Origin: Desulfatiglans anilini DSM 4660
Lineage (GTDB): Bacteria > Desulfobacterota > DSM-4660 > Desulfatiglandales > Desulfatiglandaceae
NCBI RefSeq assembly: GCF_000422285.1
Contig: NZ_AULM01000038.1
Coordinates: forward strand, 1-35,152
Length of the DNA stretch: 35,152 bases
Direction: 5' to 3'
This document shows, piece after piece, positions 16,116 to 24,060 of this stretch. The notes under the pieces are model-generated. The model did not search any database. It was not told the origin of the DNA and saw only the letters and a program-made list of their open reading frames with translations. How positions within the stretch are numbered: position 1 is the first letter of the stretch; each line of letters opens with the position of its first letter. Made by a program: the position numbers and the translations under genes.

Positions 16116-17036
16116 ATGGATGATATAAAGGCAATTGATATGATGAATTATCCACCACAAGTCAGGGAATTGGTGGAGTATAACTTTAACGATTACGTTG
16201 AGTGGTTGCATATGGCTAAAACGACATTTAGACCTATGCTGCCTACAGGGCGATTTCCTATTACAGACGATGAAAAAGCTCAGCATAAACACCTCAAAGG
16301 TACTATGTTCTACCCGTATGATACTGTAAATGATCTAGTAAAAGCTATGGATGAATTTGGGTATGAAAAAATAACAATAGCAGCAGTAAAAATGTGGTCC
16401 CTACGATCGAACTATTTTGTCTGGGATTTTTCAGTCGATTTAGTTCAAAAACTTATTGAGAAGTCAAATGGTAGAATTATTGGTGCTGCGAGCTACAATC
16501 CTTTTAATATAGCAGAGAGCTTAAAGGAAATCGAAAAGGCCGTAAAGGAATATCATTTTAAGTTTGTGTACTTTCATACCATGAGTTTCGGATTAGCGCC
16601 GAACGATAAAAGATATTATCCGCTGTATGCGAAATGCAATGAACTAAAAATACCTGTCAGCGTACAAGTCGGACACTCAGCTGAGCCGATGCCAAGCGCG
16701 TTGGGAAATCCTATGTATATGGATGAGATTGCAATTACATTTCCGGATCTGAAAATAAATCTGTCACATACGGGTTGGCCATGGTTCAGAGAATGGTGCG
16801 ACTTAGTTTGGAAACATCCTAATGTTTATGGGGATATTTCGGCCTATATGCCGAAAAGTTTGGAGCCATACCAGATACAATTCATGTTTAGCGGGCGTGG
16901 AAATAAAAAGGTGATGTGGGGAACGAATGGAATTGGCCTCGGACGAGGAAAAAAGGAATTGATGGAGATGGAGGGGAAAGAGGAGGGTAAAAGAAACATC
17001 CTACGCGACAACGCTATTCGGTTTCTTGGATTATAA
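16116..17036 (+). CDS. Amidohydrolase-2-family protein lacking metal-binding motif
   Basis: A 306-residue protein with the overall pattern of the amidohydrolase-2 (PF04909-type) TIM barrel, the superfamily of ACMSD and resorcylate decarboxylase. Conserved parts include the barrel strands IIGAASYNPF, KFVYFHTMSF, VSVQVGHSAEP, INLSHTGWPW and KKVMWGTNG. The N-terminal Asp-x-His-x-His metal motif is replaced by IDMMNYPP (residues 7-14), and the late Asp is Asn271 in GTNG. His187 and His218 are kept. It is therefore either metal-free, repurposed or inactive. ATG 16116 follows AGGAGA. Its place between a thiolase and an acyl-CoA dehydrogenase suggests a CoA-ester-linked step such as ring opening or decarboxylation, but no reaction can be assigned. 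Confidence 0.82.
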   Translation: MDDIKAIDMMNYPPQVRELVEYNFNDYVEWLHMAKTTFRPMLPTGRFPITDDEKAQHKHLKGTMFYPYDTVNDLVKAMDEFGYEKITIAAVKMWSLRSNYFVWDFSVDLVQKLIEKSNGRIIGAASYNPFNIAESLKEIEKAVKEYHFKFVYFHTMSFGLAPNDKRYYPLYAKCNELKIPVSVQVGHSAEPMPSALGNPMYMDEIAITFPDLKINLSHTGWPWFREWCDLVWKHPNVYGDISAYMPKSLEPYQIQFMFSGRGNKKVMWGTNGIGLGRGKKELMEMEGKEEGKRNILRDNAIRFLGL

Positions 17037-17187
17037 AAGTAGTGCTGCTATTTAAATGTTAGCAACTAGAAAAAATTGTGTTAAAAATGTAAATACTAAT
17101 CAAGTGAAAAAAAGTTATGATGATTATTAAACCTAATTACGTCGCTTGTAATCAGATTTAAAACCTAATAATAAGGAGTTGTAGTCA

Positions 17188-18351
17188 ATGGATTTTGAAT
17201 TGCCAGAAGAAATCGTGTCAATACAGGATATGGCACGTAGATTTGCACAGAATGAAATTTTACCAACAGTCGGCGAGGATGAGGAGAATCACCGCTTCAG
17301 AAGGGACATAATTGAAAAAATGGGAAACCTTGGTTTTTTCGGTTGTCCAATACCAGAAGAGTACGGTGGGTCTAATCTTGGGTTTTTAGCACATACGGTT
17401 GTCGCGGAGGAGATTTCAAAGGTTAGCGGTTCGATTCGCGCGAGCTTTAACATGCAGACTATGGGGACGGCGCGGGAGATTTTCCAATTCGGTACTGATG
17501 AGCAAAAGCGTAAGTACATTCCAAGACTTATCAGCTGCGAGCTTCTTGGCTGCATTGGAATTACTGAGGCGAATGCTGGTTCGGACGTAAGCGCCATAAA
17601 GACGAAGGCTGTCAGACACGGAGATAAGTATGTTTTAAATGGATCTAAAAACTGGATTACCTATGCGCAGGTTGCTGATGTTGGAATTGTTTATGCTTAT
17701 ACAGATCCGAAGGTTAAATACAAAGGTTTGTCTGCTTTCATTGTAGATATGCACTGCCAGGGAGTGAGCGCTGGGCCTACAGCGACGAAAATGGGGTGGA
17801 AGGCCTGTCCAACTGGAGAGCTTTTTTTTGACGACGTTGAGGTGCCAAGCGAAAACCTGCTGGGGGGAGTGGAGGGGAAGGGCTTTGAGTGTGTTATGTC
17901 AGGGCTTAACAACACGCGACTTACTGCTGCGGCAGGAGCACTTGGTGTGAGCCAAGCATTGATTGAAGAGGCTGTGAAATACGCCCAAGCAAGAGAGCAG
18001 TTTGGAAAAGCCATTGGAAATTTCCAGATGGTACAGGATGAACTGGCTCGGATGATTGTAGAGACTGAGGCAGCACGATTGATGGTTTATAAGTCAGCGG
18101 TTCAAAAGGATGGTGGAAATTTAAAAAATCATTTGGAGACGGTCATGGGGAAATATTTCTCCTGCGACGTCGCATCGCGGGTTGCTGATGGTGCATTAAG
18201 AATTTTGGGAGCATACGGATATTCAAGTGAATACCCGGTTGAAAGGCTTTTCCGGGACGCAAAGCTTTATCAGATACTGGAGGGATCAGCGAATATTGGA
18301 AAAATGATAATAGCAACGGATGCGTTGGGATATAGGAAGGCGAATCGTTAA
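17188..18351 (+). CDS. Acyl-CoA dehydrogenase
   Basis: A 387-residue FAD enzyme of standard acyl-CoA dehydrogenase length. It has GCIGITEANAGSDVSAIKTKA (FAD/substrate signature), WITYAQVADV, RLTAAAGALGVSQALIEEA and YAQAREQFGKAIGNFQ. The likely catalytic base is Glu365 in QILEGSANIGK, the usual place for short- and medium-chain enzymes. It would oxidise the acyl-CoA at C2-C3 and pass electrons to ETF, which is not encoded in the window. The S-IRASFNMQ region resembles cyclic-acid and glutaryl-CoA dehydrogenases, so chain type is uncertain. The start has AAGGAG upstream, and the SDR gene follows after 14 bases. Confidence 0.93.
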   Translation: MDFELPEEIVSIQDMARRFAQNEILPTVGEDEENHRFRRDIIEKMGNLGFFGCPIPEEYGGSNLGFLAHTVVAEEISKVSGSIRASFNMQTMGTAREIFQFGTDEQKRKYIPRLISCELLGCIGITEANAGSDVSAIKTKAVRHGDKYVLNGSKNWITYAQVADVGIVYAYTDPKVKYKGLSAFIVDMHCQGVSAGPTATKMGWKACPTGELFFDDVEVPSENLLGGVEGKGFECVMSGLNNTRLTAAAGALGVSQALIEEAVKYAQAREQFGKAIGNFQMVQDELARMIVETEAARLMVYKSAVQKDGGNLKNHLETVMGKYFSCDVASRVADGALRILGAYGYSSEYPVERLFRDAKLYQILEGSANIGKMIIATDALGYRKANR

Positions 18352-18365
18352 GGAAGGTGTTTATC

Positions 18366-19118
18366 ATGACGAGACTTGCTGGAAAAACAGCTTTTATTAC
18401 TGGGGGCTCTAGGGGGGTTGGTCGAGCCATAGCAGTTGAATTTGCTCGGGAAGGCGCAAATGTTGCCATCACTTATGTAAGTAATGCCGAGGCTGCAAAA
18501 GAAGTCGTTGTAGAAATAGAAAGTTTTGGGAGACGAGGATTAGCTCTAAAAGCTGACGTGGCGGTTAGAAATGAAGTCGAGCAACTCATTGAATATATTA
18601 ACGCGAAATTGGGGCCAATCGATATCCTTGTAAACAATGCGGGGATTACGCGACCTGCAATGTTATGGAAGATGACCGATGAGCAATGGAATGCCGTTGT
18701 TGATGTTCATTTAAAAGGAAGCTTCCACTGTATACAAGCAGTATCAAAAATAATGATGGAGCGGAAATGTGGAAAAATTATCAACGTAACTTCGACCGCT
18801 GGGCTCGTCGGTACGATTGGCCAGCTAAATTACAGCGCCGCTAAGGGCGGCGTGATTGCGATGACAAAGTCAGCAGCACGTGAGCTAGCCGGAAAAAGAA
18901 TAAATGTAAACTGTATTTCTTTGGGTGTTGTCGAAACTGACATGACAAGGAAGCTCCAAGAGGATTCGAAATTGAGAGAAATATATGAGGAACGCATATT
19001 GCTAGGTCGGTTCGCTAAAACGGATGACGTTGTACCTGTCTTTCTTTTCCTAGCTTCAGGGGATTCAGATTACATGACGGGGCAGGTTTTGAACGTCGAT
19101 GGAGGTACGGTTTTATAG
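18366..19118 (+). CDS. SDR-family 3-hydroxyacyl-CoA/3-oxoacyl dehydrogenase
   Basis: A 250-residue classical short-chain dehydrogenase of the FabG type. The nucleotide loop is TGGSRGVGRAIA (residues 12-23), followed by NNAG near 88, catalytic Ser in STAG near 140, and YSAAK (Tyr/Lys) near 153. It would oxidise an (R)-3-hydroxyacyl-CoA made by the adjacent MaoC hydratase pair, or reduce a 3-oxo group. ATG 18366 is chosen over the GTG at 18357 because AAGGAAGGTG precedes it. Its tight spacing to the dehydrogenase upstream and MaoC downstream makes a single operon likely. Confidence 0.9.
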   Translation: MTRLAGKTAFITGGSRGVGRAIAVEFAREGANVAITYVSNAEAAKEVVVEIESFGRRGLALKADVAVRNEVEQLIEYINAKLGPIDILVNNAGITRPAMLWKMTDEQWNAVVDVHLKGSFHCIQAVSKIMMERKCGKIINVTSTAGLVGTIGQLNYSAAKGGVIAMTKSAARELAGKRINVNCISLGVVETDMTRKLQEDSKLREIYEERILLGRFAKTDDVVPVFLFLASGDSDYMTGQVLNVDGGTVL

Positions 19119-19139
19119 GTCACCAGATAGGATATTGTG

Positions 19140-19628
19140 ATGAATGAGCACGGTGGAAGCGCGCGGCAAAATGAATACAGCAAGGGGAAATGGTTGTTGT
19201 ATGACGATATATTCGTTGGAATGGAATTCCCGACGGTAAAATTTACAATCACTGAAGAACTAGTGAAAAAGTATTGTAAGGCAATGGGGGATGATAATCC
19301 GCTTTATTATGATAGCGAATATGCGAAAAACCTAGGATTCAGTAGACCTATTGCACCTTCGACGATCGTCTGCATTTATGCTATTCCGAGCGCTTTATTA
19401 AGTGGCTATAAGCCGAAAATAATTCCACCACCAGGAAACATCCATTTTAGACAAGAGTATGAATTTTTTAATGCCGCGCAAACTGGTGATATAATCAGCA
19501 TTTTTAGCACAGTAATAAATAAGGAAATTTTGCATATGAAAAGATTCGTAACAATTGAAAGCTTATATTTTAATCAACACGAAAAAAAAATCGCTTGTGG
19601 AAAAATTACTCCTATCTGGTCCAAATGA
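19140..19628 (+). CDS. MaoC-like hydratase subunit 1 (FAS1-dehydratase-type hot-dog domain)
   Basis: A 162-residue hot-dog-fold protein of the MaoC N-terminal/FAS1 dehydratase type. It contains KKYCKAMGDDNPLYYDSEYAK and GFSRPIAPSTIVCIYAI. At the usual Asp-x-Asn-Pro-x-His hydratase motif it has DDNPLYY, with Tyr in place of His, so it is probably non-catalytic. The next gene has the intact motif. The pair resembles two-subunit MaoC hydratases such as ChsH1-ChsH2, where each domain is a separate chain. The start is ATG 19140 or GTG 19137; only weak Shine-Dalgarno sequence is present. Confidence 0.8.
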   Translation: MNEHGGSARQNEYSKGKWLLYDDIFVGMEFPTVKFTITEELVKKYCKAMGDDNPLYYDSEYAKNLGFSRPIAPSTIVCIYAIPSALLSGYKPKIIPPPGNIHFRQEYEFFNAAQTGDIISIFSTVINKEILHMKRFVTIESLYFNQHEKKIACGKITPIWSK

Positions 19629-19664
19629 AATAGTCCGTTTGTTTGTAGAAGGGTGTTTGAAATA

Positions 19665-20066
19665 ATGAATATCGAAAAGCAAATACCTGTTTTGCATAAA
19701 GAAATTTCGCAAGATAGTATAGACGAGTATGCAATGGCTACCGGCGATTTTAATCCCATTCACGTCGATCTGGAATATGCGAAGGAGACTCCGTTTAAGG
19801 GCACAATTGCACATGGCTTCTATATTTTAGGGTTTCTTTCCGAGCTAATGACCAGAGAATTTGGTATGAGATGGACAAACGGAGGAGGCTTTGATGTGCA
19901 ATTCAAGCGACCTGTCAGGCCCGGTGATACAATTTGTGTGAGGGTAAATACACGTAACCGTTTAAAGGATTGTAGAAGTGATCGTACCTATTTTGAGGTA
20001 GTTTGGACAAACAGAAAAAATGAGATTGTCATTCTTGGTAAAACGTATATTAAAAATACGTTTTAA
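19665..20066 (+). CDS. MaoC-like (R)-specific enoyl-CoA hydratase subunit 2
   Basis: A 133-residue hot-dog-fold MaoC protein with the hydratase-2 motif intact: ATGDFNPIHVDLEYAKETPFKG (Asp and His catalytic pair), followed by IAHGFYILGFLSEL. It would hydrate a trans-2-enoyl-CoA to the (R)-3-hydroxyacyl-CoA, probably as a heteromer with the preceding subunit. I prefer ATG 19665 because GAAGGG lies about 10 bases before it; the GTG at 19653 is too close to that site. Downstream comes the CaiB-type gene, 23 bases away. Confidence 0.88.
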   Translation: MNIEKQIPVLHKEISQDSIDEYAMATGDFNPIHVDLEYAKETPFKGTIAHGFYILGFLSELMTREFGMRWTNGGGFDVQFKRPVRPGDTICVRVNTRNRLKDCRSDRTYFEVVWTNRKNEIVILGKTYIKNTF

Positions 20067-20089
20067 GTTGAAATTAGGGGAATTGCTTT

Positions 20090-21301
20090 ATGGCTTTACC
20101 ACTCGATGGGATTGCAATTTTAGACTTGACGAGGCTAATTCCAGGGCCTTTCAGCACACTTATTTTAGCCGATCTTGGAGCGGAGGTGGTGAAGATTGAG
20201 CCTCTGATCGTTGGTGATTATGAGCGGCAGATAGGACCTTTTCAAAATGGTATGGGATACAGGTTTATGTTGTTGAATAGAAACAAAAGAAGTATAGCCC
20301 TTAATCTGAAGGAGAGCGCTGGTCGTGAAATTTTTATGCGGATGGTTCAATCGTCCGATGTGGTCATTGAAGGATTTAGGCCTGGAGTTATGGAAAATCT
20401 AGGTCTCGGATATAATGATCTGAATAAAATTAATGAAAAAATCATTTATTGCTCGATTAGCAGCTATGGGCATACTGGTCCTTACCGTGAAAAAGTGGCG
20501 CATGATATTAATATCTTGGCTGTTACTGGGCTTCTGGATTTGATTGGGGCGCCCGGTGGTAGGCCCGTTATTCCTGGCGTTCAGCTCGTCGATGCTGTGA
20601 CGGCATTGTATGCCGTTATTGGAATAGAGGCCGCGCTAGCAGAAAGAGAGAAAACGGGTTATGGCCAAGAAATTGATTTGTCAATGCAAGACTGTTGTTT
20701 TTCATTGATGTTTGACAGTGTCCGTTACGAAATGTCTAATGCAGAGCGTCCACAGCGTGGAAAAGGTCGCTTAACGGGTGGACTTGCGCGTTACAACTTA
20801 TATGAGACTAAAGATGAAAGATATATAGTTCTTGGTGCACTTGAAAAAAAGTTCTATGAACATATTCTAAAAAAGCTGCATTTAGAAAATTTTTATGAAG
20901 ATAGTGAATTCCTGACAGCCTCGGAGGTTGATGAAAATAGGGAGGAAATGCTTAAAATTGAACTACAGCGTATATTTAAGACAAAATCTGCAAGGGAATG
21001 GGAAAAACTGTTGGATGAGGAGAACGTTTTCTTTAATGTTCTGAATACTGTATCTGAAGGGCTTAATGACCAGCAATTAAAATCTAGGGGCATGATTGCA
21101 GAGACAAAGCATCCTATAGCAGGTGATATAAAGCAGATAGGTTGTCCAATAAAATTTTCGCGCGCGAGCATAAGTTTGGAGCGTTTCCCTGCACCACGAT
21201 TAGGAGAACATACGAAAGAGATTCTTGCTAAACACAAGTATCAATTTTCTGAGATCGATGAGTTAATTAAAAGCGGGATTGTCGGCATTAATGAAAAATA
21301 G
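20090..21301 (+). CDS. CaiB/BaiF-family protein, alpha-methylacyl-CoA racemase-like
   Basis: A 403-residue member of the CoA-transferase family III fold. Its details match the racemase branch rather than typical transferases. HDIN at residues 138-141 and Asp168 (QLVDAV) are spaced exactly 30 apart, and Glu252 (GALEKKF) falls about 84 further on. These match the His-Asp-Glu set of mycobacterial alpha-methylacyl-CoA racemase as I remember it. The C-terminal part also has the racemase-like GEHTKEIL segment. It could interconvert the 2R and 2S forms of a methyl-branched acyl-CoA before dehydrogenation. A CoA-transferase role, for example with succinyl-CoA, remains possible. AGGGG precedes ATG 20090. 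Confidence 0.85.
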   Translation: MALPLDGIAILDLTRLIPGPFSTLILADLGAEVVKIEPLIVGDYERQIGPFQNGMGYRFMLLNRNKRSIALNLKESAGREIFMRMVQSSDVVIEGFRPGVMENLGLGYNDLNKINEKIIYCSISSYGHTGPYREKVAHDINILAVTGLLDLIGAPGGRPVIPGVQLVDAVTALYAVIGIEAALAEREKTGYGQEIDLSMQDCCFSLMFDSVRYEMSNAERPQRGKGRLTGGLARYNLYETKDERYIVLGALEKKFYEHILKKLHLENFYEDSEFLTASEVDENREEMLKIELQRIFKTKSAREWEKLLDEENVFFNVLNTVSEGLNDQQLKSRGMIAETKHPIAGDIKQIGCPIKFSRASISLERFPAPRLGEHTKEILAKHKYQFSEIDELIKSGIVGINEK

Positions 21302-21329
21302 TAAAAGCGGAAAGGACTGAAAGAGGGTT

Positions 21330-22112
21330 ATGGAACCGAAAAATGTCAACTTCGATGTAAAAAATGGGATCGGCTTTCTAACGATTGACCGGCCAAAGGC
21401 CATGAATGCCTTGAATGTTGAAACAATTGAGGAAATTAGGCTTCATGTTAGAGAAGTAAAAGAGAGTGGGAGTATCCGTGCGCTTATTATTACAGGCGCT
21501 GGGGAAAAAGCATTTGTTGCCGGTGCAGACATAACTGAGATAAGGCAATTGGGATTGAAAGATGGTTTTGACGCAATGAGGAAGGGTCATTTGATGACCA
21601 ATGAGCTAGAGACGGTTGGGGTGCCGACGATCGCAGCTGTGAACGGATTGGCTTTGGGCGGCGGATGTGAAATTGCGCTTTCATGCTCGTTAAGGTTGGT
21701 TACTGAAAATTCGAAATTTGGGTTTCCTGAGGTTGGGTTAGGCGTAATTCCTGGATACGGAGGAACGCAGAGGCTGAGTCGTTTGATTGGTAAGGGGCGC
21801 GCGCTTTGGTACCTTTTGACTGGAGAGATGATTGATTCCGACCGGGCGGTTGAAATGGGGCTCGCTAACCTAAAGGTGAAGGCTGAGGAATTGATTGAAA
21901 AATGCACTGAGATAGCGAATAAGATTGCATCTAAAGGGCCTTTTGCTGTTAAAGCCTTGCTTTGTGCCGTGAACCAAGGGTTTGAGACTGATCTGCAAAC
22001 TGCTTTGGTCCTTGAAGCAAGCATGTGTAATTTGGCACTTGCGAGTGAAGATAAAAAGGAGGGTATTAACGCCTTTTTTGAAAAGAGGAAGCCGGTGTTT
22101 AAAGGGGAATAA
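21330..22112 (+). CDS. Enoyl-CoA hydratase (crotonase) 2
   Basis: A 260-residue classical crotonase. KAFVAGADITEI and ALGGGCEIALSCSLR form the oxyanion region. The two catalytic glutamates, in GGGCE and FGFPE, are 20 residues apart as in rat mitochondrial enoyl-CoA hydratase. It likely hydrates short-chain enoyl-CoAs such as crotonyl-CoA to the (S)-3-hydroxy form, which suits the 3-hydroxyacyl-CoA dehydrogenase at 22644. It is the last gene of the operon that starts near 13987; about 530 AT-rich bases follow. AGAGGG precedes ATG 21330. Confidence 0.95.
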   Translation: MEPKNVNFDVKNGIGFLTIDRPKAMNALNVETIEEIRLHVREVKESGSIRALIITGAGEKAFVAGADITEIRQLGLKDGFDAMRKGHLMTNELETVGVPTIAAVNGLALGGGCEIALSCSLRLVTENSKFGFPEVGLGVIPGYGGTQRLSRLIGKGRALWYLLTGEMIDSDRAVEMGLANLKVKAEELIEKCTEIANKIASKGPFAVKALLCAVNQGFETDLQTALVLEASMCNLALASEDKKEGINAFFEKRKPVFKGE

Positions 22113-22643
22113 TGTTAAGCATTATGAATATAGAATTAAATTTAAGAATTATTGTATAATTATAATGGTTATTTGTATAGAATAATCATTCAGGAATATA
22201 CAAGAAATTTACAAAAACAAAAAAAGCTGTTAAAAATTCGCAAGCACATACGGGCATTAATGACTGATACAAATTGGGAAAAATGAAATAAAGTATAAAA
22301 TAAAAAAATCATAGACTGAGAAGATATATATTGACAAGAAAAGCAGAATTACATAGAAATAACTATTATATATATTTCTAACGAAAGCCTTTATAAAACG
22401 AATGATTAAGCGTAGGACCTATTGAAATAATAAACGTAGCTTAAAATGCTTATTGATTTTGCAATTTTTTTTAGAAATTAATGCTTTATGATAAAAGAAA
22501 TCTAAAAAAAGCTCAGAGCGATATAGAATCGAGCTTCAGTGAAAGAGAGGATGATAAAAATATATAGGTTGCAATAAGATTGTTTAAATTAAAAATGGTG
22601 GAGTGGTTATTCGGACAATCAGAAAATGGGAGGTATTCTTAAG
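22113..22643. other. Intergenic AT-rich region before the 3-hydroxyacyl-CoA dehydrogenase gene
   Basis: About 530 very AT-rich bases without a supported gene. A candidate promoter is TTGACA at 22331-22336 with TAGAAA at 22354-22359 (17-base spacer), though the A/T background makes chance matches common. No copy of the ACGAACGTTCGT palindrome was seen here. Confidence 0.4.
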
Positions 22644-23501
22644 ATGAGCGTGAAGAAAGTATTAGTAGTTGGCCTGGGATTGATGGGGAGGGGGATCCTT
22701 CAAGTGTGTGCCCAATCGGGACTTGAAGCATATGGTTATGATATGTCGGAAGAGGCCGTCAGAAACGCGACTGGATTTATTTCAAAAAGTTTAGAAAAGC
22801 GTGTAAAAAAGGGAAAGATGACTGAAGATGAAAAAAATAGTGTTTTAAAAAACATAAAAGCTGTCAATTCATTAGAAGATGCAAAAGATGTAGATCTTGC
22901 TATAGAGGCAGTTTATGAAGATATCAACGTGAAACAAGATGTCTTTAAAAAATTGGATGCTGTTTTACAACCTAATGCGATAATAGCATCAAACACCTCT
23001 GCTTTACCAGCCACGCCTCTTGCATCGGTTACGAAAAGACCTGACAAATTTATGATAATACATTTTCATCAGCCGCCAACAGTGATGAGGTTAATTGAAT
23101 TGGTAAAAGCTATTCAAACGAGTGATGAAACAGCTGCAACGGCTATGGAGTTTTGTAAAGCAATTAATAAGGATCCTGTACAAATAAATGTTGACTGTCC
23201 TGGGTTTCTAACAAATAGAACTATGATCCCGTTACTTAATGAAGTTATTTACTGTATTTACGAAGGGGTTTCCAGCAAAGAAGATATCGATCTGGCGTTC
23301 AAATCTGGATTTAATTGGCCAATGGGCCCAGTGACACTGTGTGATTTTATTGGGTTGGATACTCTGCTGCATATCATGGAGGATTTACATCACCGGCGGG
23401 GGGGGGATAAGTTTATACCTTGCCCACTCTTAAGCAATATGGTGGCAGCGGGGTATTTGGGACATAAATCAGGAAGAGGCTTCTACGATTATTCGAAATA
23501 A
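22644..23501 (+). CDS. 3-hydroxyacyl-CoA (3-hydroxybutyryl-CoA) dehydrogenase
   Basis: A 285-residue single-domain dehydrogenase of the Hbd/HADH type. The NAD loop is VVGLGLMGRGI (residues 8-18), followed by SNTSALPATPLA and a catalytic-histidine segment HFHQPPTVMRLIELV. The last is a variant of the common HFFNPVPVM with the first His kept. GFLTNRTMIPLLNEVI and GPVTLCDFIGLDTLL also match the family. It would oxidise (S)-3-hydroxyacyl-CoA with NAD+. ATG 22644 is preferred to the upstream ATG 22626 because GGGAGG lies between them. The gene stands alone, with more than 500 bases on each side, unlike its packed neighbours. Confidence 0.92.
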   Translation: MSVKKVLVVGLGLMGRGILQVCAQSGLEAYGYDMSEEAVRNATGFISKSLEKRVKKGKMTEDEKNSVLKNIKAVNSLEDAKDVDLAIEAVYEDINVKQDVFKKLDAVLQPNAIIASNTSALPATPLASVTKRPDKFMIIHFHQPPTVMRLIELVKAIQTSDETAATAMEFCKAINKDPVQINVDCPGFLTNRTMIPLLNEVIYCIYEGVSSKEDIDLAFKSGFNWPMGPVTLCDFIGLDTLLHIMEDLHHRRGGDKFIPCPLLSNMVAAGYLGHKSGRGFYDYSK

Positions 23502-24060
23502 TTAAAACGTTAAAGATCCTTAGTTGGTGTTAAGAAGGGTACTTTGAGAAGGCTCAATGATAATTCTTTTGTGCCTCTGAAAAAACGAACGTTCGTCTTT
23601 GTTTAAATAAAACCGTCAATTTGATTTCCAGCGAAAACGGAATCAGTAATCGATAAATTAAAAGGTATTGAAAAGAGGAAATTACTTTTTTGAAGGAAAC
23701 ATGGCTAGGCTAATCTCTTCAAGGTGATCCTGGACTACGCATATATTCTACAAGTCATATTTGCCATTTTTGTAAAATTTTTATGCTATATGAAATATGC
23801 TTGTAAATGCAATAGCTATGCCGAATTTAAACGGTGTAGCGAAAAAGCAAATCTGTGCGTGTAACACTAACGTGCAAGCGTAAATGTTTTGTTGTACTGT
23901 GTATAATAGATGTTTTTTTGTTGAAGTATATGCCGCGCAGATTTTGCATTCTAGTAGCGTATATATTTTTTGTATTGTAAATTATTGTATAGGACTTGTT
24001 GATGAAAATGGCATAAACGAAATTTAGTAATATAATGAAAATGTGTGAGGAATTTAAGAT
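23502..24060. other. Intergenic AT-rich region with operator, before thiolase 2
   Basis: About 560 bases with no supported gene. It contains the perfect palindrome at 23585-23596 and a small hairpin at 23544-23557 (TTGAG/CTCAA). The palindrome lies about 475 bases ahead of the thiolase start, similar to the long distance at 11117. No promoter box pair is convincing. Confidence 0.4.
23585..23596. promoter_or_regulatory. TetR-type operator, perfect palindrome
   Basis: ACGAACGTTCGT is a perfect 12-base palindrome in an A/T-rich setting. It is the best copy of a motif also found at 13961 (one mismatch), 11117 (one mismatch) and, in half-degraded form, at 31086. It probably binds the TetR regulator encoded at 13318-13911. 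Confidence 0.6.
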
